Positions 8,476 through 17,929 are shown, numbered from the stretch's first letter. The stretch is DNA of 64,000 nt from Streptomyces leeuwenhoekii (GCF_001013905.1 NZ_LN831790.1:682001-746000), one strand, 5' to 3'. Numbers and translations are program-made. The notes: generated by a model not told the origin, from the letters alone.

Positions 8476-8844
8476 CGTTCCGGCGCGGCCGGCCCCGGAC
8501 ACGGTTCGCCGGCCCTGGACGGCCCGTCCGGACGTCAGCACACGGGTGCCGGCCATCCACCCCTTCGTCGCGAACATGGAAGAGGGCGGCTCCGGCCACA
8601 CCCCCGCGTTCGCGGCGGCCGCCGGCTCCGGGCGGGCCCGCGAGGTGCTGCTCGCCGCCGCGCGGGCAGGCACTGGCGTGCACCGCCGCGGACGTCCTGC
8701 CGCGGCCCGGGCTGCGTGCGCAGGCGTGGGCGGGGCACGGGGCGGCCGCGGCCGCCGGGGACTGAGGCGGTGCGGTACCAAGGCGGTCCGGCCGCCGGTC
8801 CGCGGGTCCGTGCCGGGGGGGCCGCCCGCCGGGGGCGGGTGCGC
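8476..8844. other. Gene-free stretch beside the decarboxylase remnant
   Basis: About 370 bp of very GC-rich DNA. All long frames have Arg/Pro/Gly-rich, non-coding-like composition. A short minus-strand frame with FATKGWMAGTRVL could be a scrambled trace of the missing decarboxylase part, but I cannot align it. Confidence 0.4.
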
Positions 8845-9135
8845 TCAGGCGCCGCCGGGCCCCTCATCGTCGCGGCCGCGTTCGCGGTTCGCCCGCTCGT
8901 CGTCGGCGCCCTCGGGGCGGACGGCCTCGCTCTCCCTGGTCTCGATGCCCTCCAAGGGCTTGCCCGCCGTCGTGCCGTGCTCCGTCTGGTAGCCCTCCTT
9001 GGCGCTCGCGGTGCCCGGCACCGTGCGTTCGCGCGCCTGGCTCTCGGAACCCGAGTGCGCGCCCGGTTCGTCCTGGTCGCGCGCCCGGCTGTACCGGTTC
9101 TCCCCCGGTTCCCGGTGGTCGTCGTGGCCGGTCAT
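8845..9135 (-). CDS. Small hydrophilic charged protein
   Basis: This 96-aa protein is almost entirely made of charged and polar residues (Glu, Asp, Arg, Gly, Gln) with no hydrophobic core, so it is probably disordered. ATG 9135 has a very good GGAGGAG five to six bases upstream, which supports a real gene. It resembles stress-type hydrophilic proteins only in composition; I recognise no family. It stands alone, in the same direction as recQ, whose 3' end is about 150 bp upstream of its start. Confidence 0.6.
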   Translation of the reverse strand: MTGHDDHREPGENRYSRARDQDEPGAHSGSESQARERTVPGTASAKEGYQTEHGTTAGKPLEGIETRESEAVRPEGADDERANRERGRDDEGPGGA

Positions 9136-9286
9136 CTGCGCTCCTCCGGTCGGTGGTGCAGGTGGTTGCGGGGTTCCCCGGGGGCCGGGCCGGAAACGGA
9201 GGCCGCGGGCCCGTCGCCGGGCGGCGGGGCCACCCCCGCCGGAGCGCGTCCCGTCGTCCCGAGCCGTTCGCGCGCCGCGCGACGGC

Positions 9287-11011
9287 TCAGCCGGTGCCCC
9301 GCTCCCCCGGCGGGTCCACCACCGTGAGCAGGTCGTCGCGTCCGGCCAGCGCCTCCAGGGACAGGGTGCGGTAGCCCGCCCGGTCGAACAGGACGGTGAT
9401 GCGGTCGCCGTCCTCGCTCAGCACCGAGCCCTCGCCCCACTCGCCGTGCCGTACCCGGGCCCCGACCGGGAAGGCGGAGGCGGCGGGGTGCCGGGGCCGT
9501 TCCGTCTCTCCCGGGGCACCCGGCCCCTCGTCCTGTCGCGCCTCCTGGGCCTCGCACACGTCGCAGGTGCCGCACGGCGCCTGGTACTCCTCGCCGAAGT
9601 AGCCGAGCAGGAACCGCCGCCGGCAGCCGGTGGTCTCGGCGTACGCCCGGGCCATGTCCACCCGGGAGCGGTCGGTGCGCCGGTGCGCCTCGGCGGCCTC
9701 TTCGGCCTGCTCGGCCGCCTCCTCGGGCGGGGTGCCGCGCTCCGGGCGGATCTCGCCCTCCTCCCCGGTGGCGACGGCGCCGGCCTCCTCCAGCAGGTTC
9801 ACCGCCGCGGTGACCCGGTTGCGGGACAGGCCGGTCTCCCGGCGCAGCCGGTCCAGGCCGGCGGGGTCGTCGCGGTGGTCGTGCACGGCGTCGGCGACCT
9901 CGGACAGGGTGTCGTGGCCGGGGGTGCGCCCGGCGAAGTACGTCTGCATGCCGGTGTCCTCGGACCGGTAGTGGAGCACGGCGAGCGCCGGACGGCCGTC
10001 CCGGCCGCAGCGGCCGATCTCCTGGTAGTAGGCGTCGAGTGAGCCCGGCAGCGCGGCGTGCAGCACGAACCGTACGTCCTCCTTGTCGATGCCCATGCCG
10101 AACGCCGAGGTCGCCACCACGACGTCGGCCTCGCCGCCGAGGAAGGCGTCGTGGATGCGGGCGCGCTCGGCGGCGCGCAGCCCGGCGTGGTACGCCTCGG
10201 CGGCCAGGCCGAGCGCGGCCAGCTCACCGGCGTAGTCCTCAGTGTCCCGGCGGGTCGCCGCGTAGACGATGCCCGGCTTGGGTTCGGCCGCCGCGCGTTC
10301 GACCACGGCCCGGCGCCGCTCGTCCTCGTCGAGGAACCGGCGGACCTCCAGCCGGATGTTCGGCCGGTCGAAACCGGCCACCGTCAGCCGCGGCCGGCGC
10401 ATGCCGAGCCGCTCGGTGATCTCGGTGCGCACGGGCGGGGCCGCCGTCGCGGTCAGGGCGAGCACCGGGGGCCGCCCCATCCGCCGTACGGCCTGCTCCA
10501 GGCGCAGGTAGTCGGGCCGGAAGTCATGACCCCACGAGGAGACGCACTGGGCCTCGTCGACGACGAACAGGGCGGGCCGGGCGGCGGCCAGCCGTTCCAC
10601 GACCTCGTCCTTGGCCAGTTGCTCCGGCGACAGGTACACGAAGCGGACGTCGCCCCGGTCCACCGCGTCCCAGGCGGAGGCGGTCTCCGCCGCGCCGAGG
10701 GCGGAGTTGACGGCGACGGCGCCGGGGGCCCGGTCGCCCTCGGGCAGGCCGGCGATCTGGTCGCGCTGGAGGGCGAGCAACGGGGAGACGACCACGACCG
10801 GTCCGGACAGCAGCACGCCGGGGACCTGGTAGACGGCGGACTTGCCGGATCCGGTCGGCATGACGACGAGGGTGTCCCTGCCCCGGAGGACGGACTCCAT
10901 CGCCTCGAGCTGCTCGGGGAGCAGACGGTCCCACCCGAACACCTCGGCGGCGGCCTCGCGCAGCCGCGCGGCGTCCGTCCCGTTCTTCGCCGCCCCCTTT
11001 CCGACACCCAT
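9287..11011 (-). CDS. recQ: RecQ family ATP-dependent DNA helicase
   Basis: This 574-aa superfamily 2 helicase unwinds DNA 3' to 5' during recombination and repair. Motif I is MPTGSGKSAVYQ (about residue 50). Motif II plus the RecQ loop reads VVDEAQCVSSWGHDFRPDY, with Gln in place of the usual His of DEAH. Motifs V and VI are ATSAFGMGIDKEDVRFVLH and QEIGRCGRDG. A RecQ zinc-binding segment has the Cys set CRRRF...CGTCDVC. The C-terminal 70 residues (VRHGEWGEGSVLSEDGDRI) form a small SH3/tudor-like domain often seen on actinobacterial RecQ, in place of an HRDC domain. ATG 11011 has GGAGGAG upstream. It is likely monocistronic. Confidence 0.93.
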   Translation of the reverse strand: MGVGKGAAKNGTDAARLREAAAEVFGWDRLLPEQLEAMESVLRGRDTLVVMPTGSGKSAVYQVPGVLLSGPVVVVSPLLALQRDQIAGLPEGDRAPGAVAVNSALGAAETASAWDAVDRGDVRFVYLSPEQLAKDEVVERLAAARPALFVVDEAQCVSSWGHDFRPDYLRLEQAVRRMGRPPVLALTATAAPPVRTEITERLGMRRPRLTVAGFDRPNIRLEVRRFLDEDERRRAVVERAAAEPKPGIVYAATRRDTEDYAGELAALGLAAEAYHAGLRAAERARIHDAFLGGEADVVVATSAFGMGIDKEDVRFVLHAALPGSLDAYYQEIGRCGRDGRPALAVLHYRSEDTGMQTYFAGRTPGHDTLSEVADAVHDHRDDPAGLDRLRRETGLSRNRVTAAVNLLEEAGAVATGEEGEIRPERGTPPEEAAEQAEEAAEAHRRTDRSRVDMARAYAETTGCRRRFLLGYFGEEYQAPCGTCDVCEAQEARQDEGPGAPGETERPRHPAASAFPVGARVRHGEWGEGSVLSEDGDRITVLFDRAGYRTLSLEALAGRDDLLTVVDPPGERGTG

Positions 11012-11234
11012 GACCGCTCCTCCGTTCGCCGTTCGCGCGGACACGGGTACCCGCGGCGGCCCCGGCCACTCGGCCGCCGGTCGCCTGCCGGGGAGGCGAG
11101 TAGCCCGGGCGCGGCGTGCGGCCGCCGGTACTCCCGCTCTTGCCCGCGCCCCGTGGCGTGCCCCATGGTTGACGCGCGTCACAGGACACCGTCCGTACGG
11201 GCCACGCCGGGCCTTCTCACCGCAAGGGGATCAC

Positions 11235-11972
11235 ATGGTCACTCGCGCCGTCAGAACCGTCCTCGCCTTTGTCATGATCATGGCAGGCGCGGCGGCGGGC
11301 ACCCTCGCCACCGCCGGCACCGCGCACGCCGACGGCTGCTACACCTGGAGCCGCACCCTGTCCCAGGGCGCCTCGGGCGCCGACGTCACCCAGTTGCAGA
11401 TCCGCCTCGGCGGCTACCCGGGCTACGGCTCCGTGCTGGCCGTCGACGGCGCGTTCGGCCCCGCCACCACGGCCGCCGTCAAGCGTTTCCAGGCGGCGTA
11501 CGGCCTCACCGCGGACGGCATCGCCGGCCCGGCCACCTTCAGCAAGCTCTACGCCCTGCAGGACGACGACTGCACGCCCGTCCACTTCTCGTACAGCGAG
11601 CTCAACGACTGCAACACCACCTGGTCCGGCGGCGCGGTGAGCGCGGCGACCGCCAAGGCCAACGCCCTGCGCACCATGTGGAAGCTGGAGGCCCTGCGGC
11701 ACGCGCTGGGCGACCAGCCCATCACGGTGACCAGCGGCTTCCGCTCCCGCGCCTGCAACGACGCGGTGGGCGGCGCGAGCGACAGCCGCCATCTGTACGG
11801 GGACGCCGCCGACCTGGGCGCGGGCCCGCACTCCCTGTGCACCCTGGCCAGGCAGGCCCGCAACCACGGCTTCAACGGCATCCTCGGCCCCGGCTACCCG
11901 GGCCACGACGACCACACCCACGCCGACCACCGCGGCAGCCGGTACTGGTCCGCGCCGACCTGCGGCATCTGA
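11235..11972 (+). CDS. Secreted zinc D-Ala-D-Ala carboxypeptidase (M15) with peptidoglycan-binding domain
   Basis: This 245-aa protein has a signal peptide (about 1-33, ending TAGTAHA) and a PG_binding_1 domain (LSQGASGADVTQLQIRLGGY to GIAGPATFSKLY). An M15 peptidase domain of the Streptomyces albus G type follows. Zinc ligands are visible in SRHLYGDAADLG (His and Asp) and DDHTHADH. It trims the terminal D-Ala of cell-wall stem peptides outside the membrane. AAGGGGA lies six bases before ATG 11235. A TTGACG box at 11169 might serve as -35, but the -10 at 17 bp spacing is poor. It converges on the AI-2E family gene, with a strong hairpin between them. Confidence 0.93.
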   Translation: MVTRAVRTVLAFVMIMAGAAAGTLATAGTAHADGCYTWSRTLSQGASGADVTQLQIRLGGYPGYGSVLAVDGAFGPATTAAVKRFQAAYGLTADGIAGPATFSKLYALQDDDCTPVHFSYSELNDCNTTWSGGAVSAATAKANALRTMWKLEALRHALGDQPITVTSGFRSRACNDAVGGASDSRHLYGDAADLGAGPHSLCTLARQARNHGFNGILGPGYPGHDDHTHADHRGSRYWSAPTCGI

Positions 11973-12037
11973 GGCCGGTCCGCTCGGGCCGCCCTCCCCG
12001 GGGCGCATGGCGGCCGTGCCGGCGGTGCGTCCGTCGG

Positions 12038-12073
12038 CCGGCCGCGGGCCCGCGGTACCGGGTCCGCGGCCGG
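12038..12073. terminator. 10-bp stem-loop between convergent genes
   Basis: CCGGCCGCGG (12038-12047) and its exact complement (12064-12073) flank a partly self-complementary loop. It lies between the carboxypeptidase stop and the converging membrane gene and probably serves both. Confidence 0.6.
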
Positions 12074-12086
12074 ACGCGGGCGCACG

Positions 12087-13226
12087 CTAGGACGGGGCGG
12101 TGGCCCTCTCCGGCTCGCCGCTCCCCGGTTCCGGTGACGGCCCGTCGCCGTCCGGTTCCGGGGACGGCTCGCCGAGCTGCTCGCGCACGTAGTTCCAGAC
12201 CACCGCGATCAGCGCGGCGACCGGGACGGCCAGCAGACTGCCCACGATGCCGGCCAGACTGCCGCCCAGCGTCACCGCCAGCAGGACGACGGCCGCGTGG
12301 AGGCCGAGCCCGCGGCTCTGGATGATGGGCTGGAACACGTTGCCCTCCAACTGCTGCACCACGACGATGATGGCCAGCACGATCAGCGCGTCCGTAGGGC
12401 CGTTGTAGACCAGCGCGATGAGAACCGCGACGAAACCGGCGAACAGGGCACCCACGATCGGCACGAACGCTGAGACGAAGGTCAGCACCGCCAGCGGGAG
12501 CACCAGCGGCACCTTCAGCACCCACAGGCCCAGGCCGATCAGCACGGCGTCGAGCAGACCGACGGCCGCCTGGGACCGTACGAAGGCGCTCAGGGTGTCC
12601 CAGCCGCGCGCGGCCACGGTCGGCACGTCGGTGGCGAGCCGGCCGGGCAGCTGACGAGCGAGCCACGGCAGGAACCGCGGGCCGTCCTTGAGGAAGAAGA
12701 ACATCAGGAAGAGGGCCAGGACGGCGGTGACCACACCGTTCACCACGGTGCCCACCCCCGCGACGACCGCGGTGACCATACTGCCGAGGCCCTCCTGGGC
12801 GCGGGCCACCGCGGTGTCGAACGCCTTGTTGATCTGGGCGTCACCGATGTTCAGCGGCGGCCCGGCGGCCCACTCGCGCAGCCGCTGGATGCCCTCGACC
12901 ACTCCATCGGCCAGCTCGCCCGACTGGGACGCCACCGGTACCGCGATCAGCGCCACCACGCCCGCGGCGACCAGGAGGAACAACACGGTCACGGCCGATG
13001 CGGCAAGGGCGGGTTTCCACCCGTTGCGGCGGAGGAAACGCGTCAGGGGCCAGGTCAGTGTGGTCAGCAGCAGGCCGACGACGAGCGGCCACACGACCGA
13101 CCACATCCGGCCGAGCACCCACAGGGACACTGCCAGCATCGCGAACACCAGCAGCAACTCGCCCGAGACAAGCGCCGATGTGCGGAGCGCGGCGCGGGCC
13201 CTCGTGGAACTCAACTTGGCAGTCAC
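12087..13226 (-). CDS. AI-2E family (PF01594-type) membrane transporter
   Basis: This 379-aa polytopic membrane protein has about seven to eight hydrophobic segments (for example FAMLAVSLWVLGRMWSVVW, ALAASAVTVLFLLVAAGVV and TAVLALFLMFFFLKDG). The family signature region is FVPIVGALFAGFVAVL followed by QQLEGNVFQPIIQSR. Family members export small signals, act in Na+/H+ exchange or are of unknown substrate, so AI-2 transport should not be assumed in Streptomyces. The C terminus is a hydrophilic Pro/Glu-rich tail. The start is a GTG at 13226 with only a weak GGG upstream; no better in-frame start is visible. Confidence 0.9.
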   Translation of the reverse strand: MTAKLSSTRARAALRTSALVSGELLLVFAMLAVSLWVLGRMWSVVWPLVVGLLLTTLTWPLTRFLRRNGWKPALAASAVTVLFLLVAAGVVALIAVPVASQSGELADGVVEGIQRLREWAAGPPLNIGDAQINKAFDTAVARAQEGLGSMVTAVVAGVGTVVNGVVTAVLALFLMFFFLKDGPRFLPWLARQLPGRLATDVPTVAARGWDTLSAFVRSQAAVGLLDAVLIGLGLWVLKVPLVLPLAVLTFVSAFVPIVGALFAGFVAVLIALVYNGPTDALIVLAIIVVVQQLEGNVFQPIIQSRGLGLHAAVVLLAVTLGGSLAGIVGSLLAVPVAALIAVVWNYVREQLGEPSPEPDGDGPSPEPGSGEPERATAPS

Positions 13227-13350
13227 ATCGGCACCCTACTGCGGCCGCCGGTGCCGAAGCGGCCGCCGTTGCCCCGGTGTTCGGCAACTCGGCGCCGAGG
13301 CCGGGATGTTCGTGTGAACGACCCGGGAGTGAGGGGCCGGTACCGGTCTT

Positions 13351-13989
13351 CTAGCGGAGGCGCCGCAGGCGCCACACGTGGTCGTCGCGGAAGCCGTCGC
13401 GGCCGTCCGGCGCGGCACTTTGCCTGCGGACCGTCTCCCTGGTCTCGACGGTCCACCGGTCCTCGGGCAGGGCGAGCTCGGCCATGACCCCGTCCAGCGT
13501 CGGGAAGACGTGGTCGAAGGGCGGTTCGCTCTGCCAGGAGGGCCAGCCGGCGTGCAGGACGATCAGCAGGGTTCCGCCCTCGGCGACGGCCGCCGCGGCG
13601 CTCCGCAGCACCGCCCGCTGGTCCAGTTCGACGGGCGACTGGAGGTAGTGGGCGCTCACCAGATCGAAGGTGCCCTCGGGGAACGACCGGCCCAGTTCGT
13701 GGCGCTCCCAGGTCACCCGGTCGGCCACACCGGCCTCGGCGGCGTGCCGGGCGGCGCGCTCGAGGGCGGTGGTGGAGATGTCCACGCCGGTGACGCGCCA
13801 GCCGCGCGAGGCCAGCCACACCGCGTCGGCGCCCTCGCCGCACCCGAGGTCGAGGGCGCTTCCGGGCGTGAGGCCGGCCGCCTCCCGCTCCAGCAGGGCG
13901 TTCGGGCGCCCGCTCCAGACGCGGCCGGCCTCCCGGTAACGGGCCTCCCAGAAGTCGGCGGGCCGGGACGGGGCCGGGGTGTCGCTCAT
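13351..13989 (-). CDS. Class I SAM-dependent methyltransferase
   Basis: This 212-aa protein is a Rossmann-fold methyltransferase. SAM motif I is ALDLGCGEGADAVWLA (about residues 45-60), followed by WRVTGVDIS with the acidic residue that binds the SAM ribose, and the post-I region FDLVSAHYLQSP. It opens with DFWEARYREAG, typical of the TehB/thiopurine-methyltransferase-like group that acts on small molecules or metalloids. The substrate cannot be inferred. GAGGAG lies six bases before ATG 13989. It is separate from the LLM gene to its right (convergence is absent; both are on the minus strand, 131 bp apart). Confidence 0.88.
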   Translation of the reverse strand: MSDTPAPSRPADFWEARYREAGRVWSGRPNALLEREAAGLTPGSALDLGCGEGADAVWLASRGWRVTGVDISTTALERAARHAAEAGVADRVTWERHELGRSFPEGTFDLVSAHYLQSPVELDQRAVLRSAAAAVAEGGTLLIVLHAGWPSWQSEPPFDHVFPTLDGVMAELALPEDRWTVETRETVRRQSAAPDGRDGFRDDHVWRLRRLR

Positions 13990-14120
13990 GGCGTCTCCTC
14001 GATACGGACGTGGGTCGGTCTGCCGGCCGGGGGCCACCTGAGCGGTCCCGGCACCTCACCCACGAGCCTGTACCGGCCCCGGCCGCGCCGTCGAACGGGC
14101 TTGCCGTTTCCGCAAACCGG

Positions 14121-15170
14121 TCAGGCGAAGGCGGGCATGATCCGTTCGTGGATCAGGCGGAGCTGGGTGTCCACGTCGGCCACGTCCGGCAGGTCGCGGC
14201 CGGTGAACGCCTTCACCAGCGTGCGGTCGGTGAGCGCGCAGATCACGTGGTTCACCCCGGCGGGAGCGATCTCGCGCCGGATCTTGTCCAGGCACTCCTC
14301 CGGGGTGCCCGCCACCGACAGGCGTTCGGCGACCTCCGGTGTCGTCAGCTCGATGCCGCGGGCCAGGTCACCGGCGGCGATGGCCTCGATGACCGGCTTG
14401 AGCTCGCCCGGCTCCACCCCGTTGCGGCGGAGCTGCTCCTCGGGCATGGAGGAGGCGTAGATGCCCACCATGCTGCGCGCCGCGTCCTTGGCCACCGCCG
14501 AGTCGGGGCCGGTGGCGAAGACGACCCAGGCCCCGATGTCGAGCGACTTCCAGTCCCGGCCCGCGCGTTCGGCACCGATGCGGATGTGCCGGACGGCGTA
14601 CTCGTACGCCTCGCGGGTGTAGCTCAGGGCGTGGTGGCAGCCGTCGGAGAGCTCCCCGGCCGCCTCGAAGGACTTCGGCCCGCGCATCGCGCCCAGCTTC
14701 AGCGGCACCCGCTCCTGGACGGGACGGGCGAAGGTGAACAGCCCGTCGTAGGCGTGGAACTCGCCGTCGAAGGTGATGCTCCCCTCGTCCAGCAGGGTGC
14801 GCACCACGTGCAGGGCCTCCTTGACCCGGGACAGCGGCCGGGTGCGGGCCCAGTCGATCCGGTACTGGGCCAGCAGCCCGAAGTTCCCGCTGGACAGCAC
14901 CCCTTCGGCGCGTCCGCCGGACAGCTCGTCCAGGGTGGCGAGGGCCTGCGCGATCAGCGTCGGCTCCCGCAGGGTCACCGGGGAGACGCTCGGCCCCAGG
15001 CGGATCCGGCTGGTGCGGCCCGCGGCGGCGGCGAAGAGCAGCCACAGGTCCTTGTGCCACGTCTCGTCGGCGGCGTAGCAGGCGTGGAAGCCCAGTTCGT
15101 CGGCGAGCCGGATCGATTCGAGCGACTCGGCGAGCGGGTAGTCGGGGAGCATGGCATAGCTGAACTTCAC
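14121..15170 (-). CDS. LLM class flavin-dependent oxidoreductase
   Basis: This 349-aa luciferase-like TIM-barrel protein has the family's FGLLA and YAADETWH motifs, an early RLGPSVSPVTLREPTLIAQ strand, and GCHHALSY. Such enzymes use FMN or F420; the general fold resembles methylene-tetrahydromethanopterin reductases. It begins with GTG 15170 (KFSYAMLPDYP follows) with GGAAGG upstream. It lies 131 bp downstream of the second ATPase of the oligopeptide-type ABC operon and on the same strand, so the imported compound may be its substrate (inference). The electron donor and substrate are unknown. Confidence 0.85.
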   Translation of the reverse strand: MKFSYAMLPDYPLAESLESIRLADELGFHACYAADETWHKDLWLLFAAAAGRTSRIRLGPSVSPVTLREPTLIAQALATLDELSGGRAEGVLSSGNFGLLAQYRIDWARTRPLSRVKEALHVVRTLLDEGSITFDGEFHAYDGLFTFARPVQERVPLKLGAMRGPKSFEAAGELSDGCHHALSYTREAYEYAVRHIRIGAERAGRDWKSLDIGAWVVFATGPDSAVAKDAARSMVGIYASSMPEEQLRRNGVEPGELKPVIEAIAAGDLARGIELTTPEVAERLSVAGTPEECLDKIRREIAPAGVNHVICALTDRTLVKAFTGRDLPDVADVDTQLRLIHERIMPAFA

Positions 15171-15301
15171 GGACGCCTGCCTTCCGACGGAGCGATCGGC
15201 GGTGACGGGTGTGTCGTGCTCCGGTCTTCCCCGAGGATGTGGAGGACCGGCGCCGCCTGTCCAGAGGAACACGCGTATCGGCGCGTCCCCCGCGCGGACC
15301 G

Positions 15302-16012
15302 TCACCCGGCGGGGATCCTTTCGGCCACCGGCTGTCCGGCCTGCGCCGGACGGGCGGAGGCCGGCAGGGTCTCCCAGTGGACCGTGCGGTCGCACCAGCG
15401 GTCCAGCAGGGTGCGGTCGTGGCCGACGGCCAGCAGGCCCGCGCCGGTGGCGGCGCGGTACTCCTCGACGACGGCGACCAGCGCGGCGGTGGTCGAGGCG
15501 TCCAGCATCGCGGTCATCTCGTCGCACACGAGCCAGCGCGGGCGCAGGACGAGGGCGCGGGCGAGACAGGCGCGCTGGAGCTGGCCGTCGCTCACCTCGT
15601 GCGGCCGCCGGCCCAGCAGGTCGGGGGTGAGGCCGACGCCGGAGGCGAGTTCGGCGACCCGTTCCGCCAGGCCCTCACGCCGCCCGGTGGCGCGCAGCGG
15701 TTCGGCGATGAGGTCGCGCAGCGGCAGCCGCGGGTCGGCGGAGAGCCTCGGCTGCTGGAAGACGACGCCGAAGGCGGTGCGCAGTTCGCGCGGGGCGCGG
15801 TGGCGCCAGTGGCGCACCGGTTCACCGTCGAGTACGAGGGTGCCGGAGTCGGGGCGGTGCAGCAGGGCGGCGACCCGGGCCAGGGTCGACTTGCCGCAGC
15901 CGCTCGGGCCGAGCAGGCCGACGGCCTCGCCCGGGGCGATCGTCAGGGAGACGTCCCGCACGACGGGCGCCTTCTTGACGTATCCGGCGGTGATGGCACG
16001 CAGTTCAAGCAC
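15302..16012 (-). CDS. Oligopeptide/nickel-type ABC transporter ATPase (OppF/DppF-like)
   Basis: A 236-aa ATPase with Walker A GLLGPSGCGKSTLA, the Q-loop in FGVVFQQPRLSADPR, a variant signature EVSDGQLQRACLARAL (VSDGQ instead of LSGGQ) and Walker B RWLVCDEMTAMLD. It energises import of a peptide-like substrate together with the partner ATPase. It is shorter than usual DppF proteins because it lacks the C-terminal oligopeptide-binding tail with its iron-sulfur Cys cluster; the partner carries that tail. The GTG start at 16012 overlaps the end of the partner gene by eight bases. Confidence 0.9.
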   Translation of the reverse strand: MLELRAITAGYVKKAPVVRDVSLTIAPGEAVGLLGPSGCGKSTLARVAALLHRPDSGTLVLDGEPVRHWRHRAPRELRTAFGVVFQQPRLSADPRLPLRDLIAEPLRATGRREGLAERVAELASGVGLTPDLLGRRPHEVSDGQLQRACLARALVLRPRWLVCDEMTAMLDASTTAALVAVVEEYRAATGAGLLAVGHDRTLLDRWCDRTVHWETLPASARPAQAGQPVAERIPAG

Positions 16013-17033
16013 GGTCGGCGGTCTCCGGGGCGAGCGGGTCGGCGGCGGGGGCCCGGGTGCCGGGCTCCTGGTGCGGATGGTGGCAGGCGACCGTGCCGGT
16101 CAGCGGCGGCGGCACGGCACAGGCTCCGGTGGCCCGCGCGCAGCGGGCGGCGAAGGCGCAGCCGTCGGGGAGGTCGCCGAGTTCGGGCGGCAGTCCGGGG
16201 ATCGGGGTGAAGGCGCGGTCGGGGAGCGCCTGGAGCAGGCCGCGGCTGTAGGGGTGGCGGGGCCCGGGGGCGCCGAAGAAGGCGGCGGCGTCGGTGAGTT
16301 CCACGATGCGGCCCGCGTACATCACGGCGACCCGGTCGGCGATGCGTTCGGCGGCGGCCAGGTCGTGGGTGATCATCAGCAGGGCCCGGCCGGTGCCGGT
16401 GCCACCCTCGCCACCCTCGTCGACGTGGCGCCGCAGTTCGTCGACGGTGCGGTCGACCAGATCGCGGTCGAGTCCGGTGGTCGGCTCGTCGGCGAGCAGC
16501 AGGGGCGCGTCGCCGACGAGGGCGAGGGCGGTCGCGGCGCGCTGGGCGAGGCCGCCGGAGAGTTCGTGGGGGTGGTGGTCGAGGTGGCCGGCCGGGAACG
16601 CGGCCCGCTCGGCGGCCTGCTCGGCGGCGGTGCGCAGGGCCGCGCGGCCCCGCACTTCCGTCAGCTCCGCGAGCGTCTCCCGCAGGTGGGAACGGATGGT
16701 GCGGACGGGGGTGAGGTGGGCGGCCGGGCTCTGCGGGACCAGCCCGATCAGCCGGCCCCGCACGGTGCGGGCGAGGGTCCGCTCGTCGGCGGCGAGCAGA
16801 TCCGTCTCGCCCAGCAGCGCCTGTCCGGCGGTCCGGGCGTTGCCGGGGAGCAGGCCGAGCAGGGCGGAGGCGAGGACGGACTTGCCGCAGCCGCTCTCGC
16901 CGACCAGGGCCAGGCATTGGCCGGGCGCGACGTCGAAGTGGGCGTCGGTGACGGCGGCGACGCGCCGCCCGCCCGGCATCAGGAAACGCACCGACAGACC
17001 GCGCACCGACAGCACGGGGGCTCGCTCGGTCAC
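16005..17033 (-). CDS. Oligopeptide-type ABC transporter ATPase (OppD/DppD-like)
   Basis: A 342-aa ATPase with Walker A ALVGESGCGKSVLASALLG, signature HELSGGLAQRAATALAL, Walker B LLLADEPTTGLD and the switch His in LLMITHDLA. The C-terminal extension reads HPYSRGLLQALPD, then PDGCAFAARCARATGAC with the Cys residues typical of OppD/DppD. It pairs with the ATPase encoded just downstream. The GTG start at 17033 shares GTGA with the stop of the permease gene upstream. Confidence 0.92.
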   Translation of the reverse strand: MTERAPVLSVRGLSVRFLMPGGRRVAAVTDAHFDVAPGQCLALVGESGCGKSVLASALLGLLPGNARTAGQALLGETDLLAADERTLARTVRGRLIGLVPQSPAAHLTPVRTIRSHLRETLAELTEVRGRAALRTAAEQAAERAAFPAGHLDHHPHELSGGLAQRAATALALVGDAPLLLADEPTTGLDRDLVDRTVDELRRHVDEGGEGGTGTGRALLMITHDLAAAERIADRVAVMYAGRIVELTDAAAFFGAPGPRHPYSRGLLQALPDRAFTPIPGLPPELGDLPDGCAFAARCARATGACAVPPPLTGTVACHHPHQEPGTRAPAADPLAPETADRA

Positions 17034-17929
17034 AGCATCAGCTCCGATCGCCGACGGGGGTTGATCCGCTCCCGCCAGGCCCCGGCGAGTCCGGCGATGG
17101 CGAGGGTGGGGACGATGATGAACAGGCCCGGGAAGAGGGTGGGCCACCACTGGCCGGCCAGCAGCGAGCCCCGCGCGGTCTGGACGAGGGTGCCCAGACT
17201 CGCGGTGTGGGCGGGCAGCCCCAGCCCGAGGAAGGACAGCGCGGACTCGTGCCACATGGCGTGCGGGACCATCAGGACGGCGGCGAGACCGGCCTGGGGC
17301 AGTACGCCCGGCAGCAGGTGCCGTACCGCGACGCGCCACCGGGAGGCGCCGCCGGAGACGGCCGCGTCGATGTACGGGCGGGCGCGCAGGGACATCACCT
17401 CGGCGCGGACGATGCGCGCGGTCGACAGCCAGTGCGTGAGCGCCACCGAGACCACCACCGGCCACACGCCCGGCCGGAACATGGCGACGATGAAGATGCC
17501 TAGCAGCAGGTGCGGCACGGAGGAGACGGTGTCGACGACCCGCATGATCGCGCGGTCGGCCCAGCCGCCGAGGGCCCCGGCGGCGGCCCCGACCGCGGTG
17601 CCGACCACGGTCGCGGTCACTGCGGCGGCCACACCGACCAGCAGGGAGACCCGCAGGCCGTAGACACAGCGCAGCAGCAGGTCCCGGCCGACGTCGTCGG
17701 TGCCGAAGGGGTGCTCCCAGGACGGCGGTCGCAGCTTGGCGGCCAGATCGACGGCCTGCTGGTCGAGCTGGACCAGCGGGGGGACGGCCAGCACGGCGAG
17801 AACGATCACGGCGACCAGCGCCGCGCAGACGCGCACGCGCAGGGTCCGGGTGGAACGGCGGTCGGTGCCGCGGGACCGCCAGACGGTCCCGGCCGGGGCG
17901 CCGGCGGGCGCTGGTGCGTCACATGTCAC
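17030..17929 (-). CDS. Oligopeptide-type ABC permease (OppC/DppC-like)
   Basis: A 299-aa inner-membrane permease with one N-terminal transmembrane helix, the OppC N-terminal HPFGTDDVGRDLLLRCVYG motif and about five further helices. The EAA loop (DAAVSGGASRWRVAVRHLLPG) contacts the ATPases. The alternative ATG near the start is immediately followed by a stop, so GTG 17929 is used; it overlaps the upstream permease by 11 bases. Substrate is unknown. Confidence 0.92.
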   Translation of the reverse strand: MTCDAPAPAGAPAGTVWRSRGTDRRSTRTLRVRVCAALVAVIVLAVLAVPPLVQLDQQAVDLAAKLRPPSWEHPFGTDDVGRDLLLRCVYGLRVSLLVGVAAAVTATVVGTAVGAAAGALGGWADRAIMRVVDTVSSVPHLLLGIFIVAMFRPGVWPVVVSVALTHWLSTARIVRAEVMSLRARPYIDAAVSGGASRWRVAVRHLLPGVLPQAGLAAVLMVPHAMWHESALSFLGLGLPAHTASLGTLVQTARGSLLAGQWWPTLFPGLFIIVPTLAIAGLAGAWRERINPRRRSELML

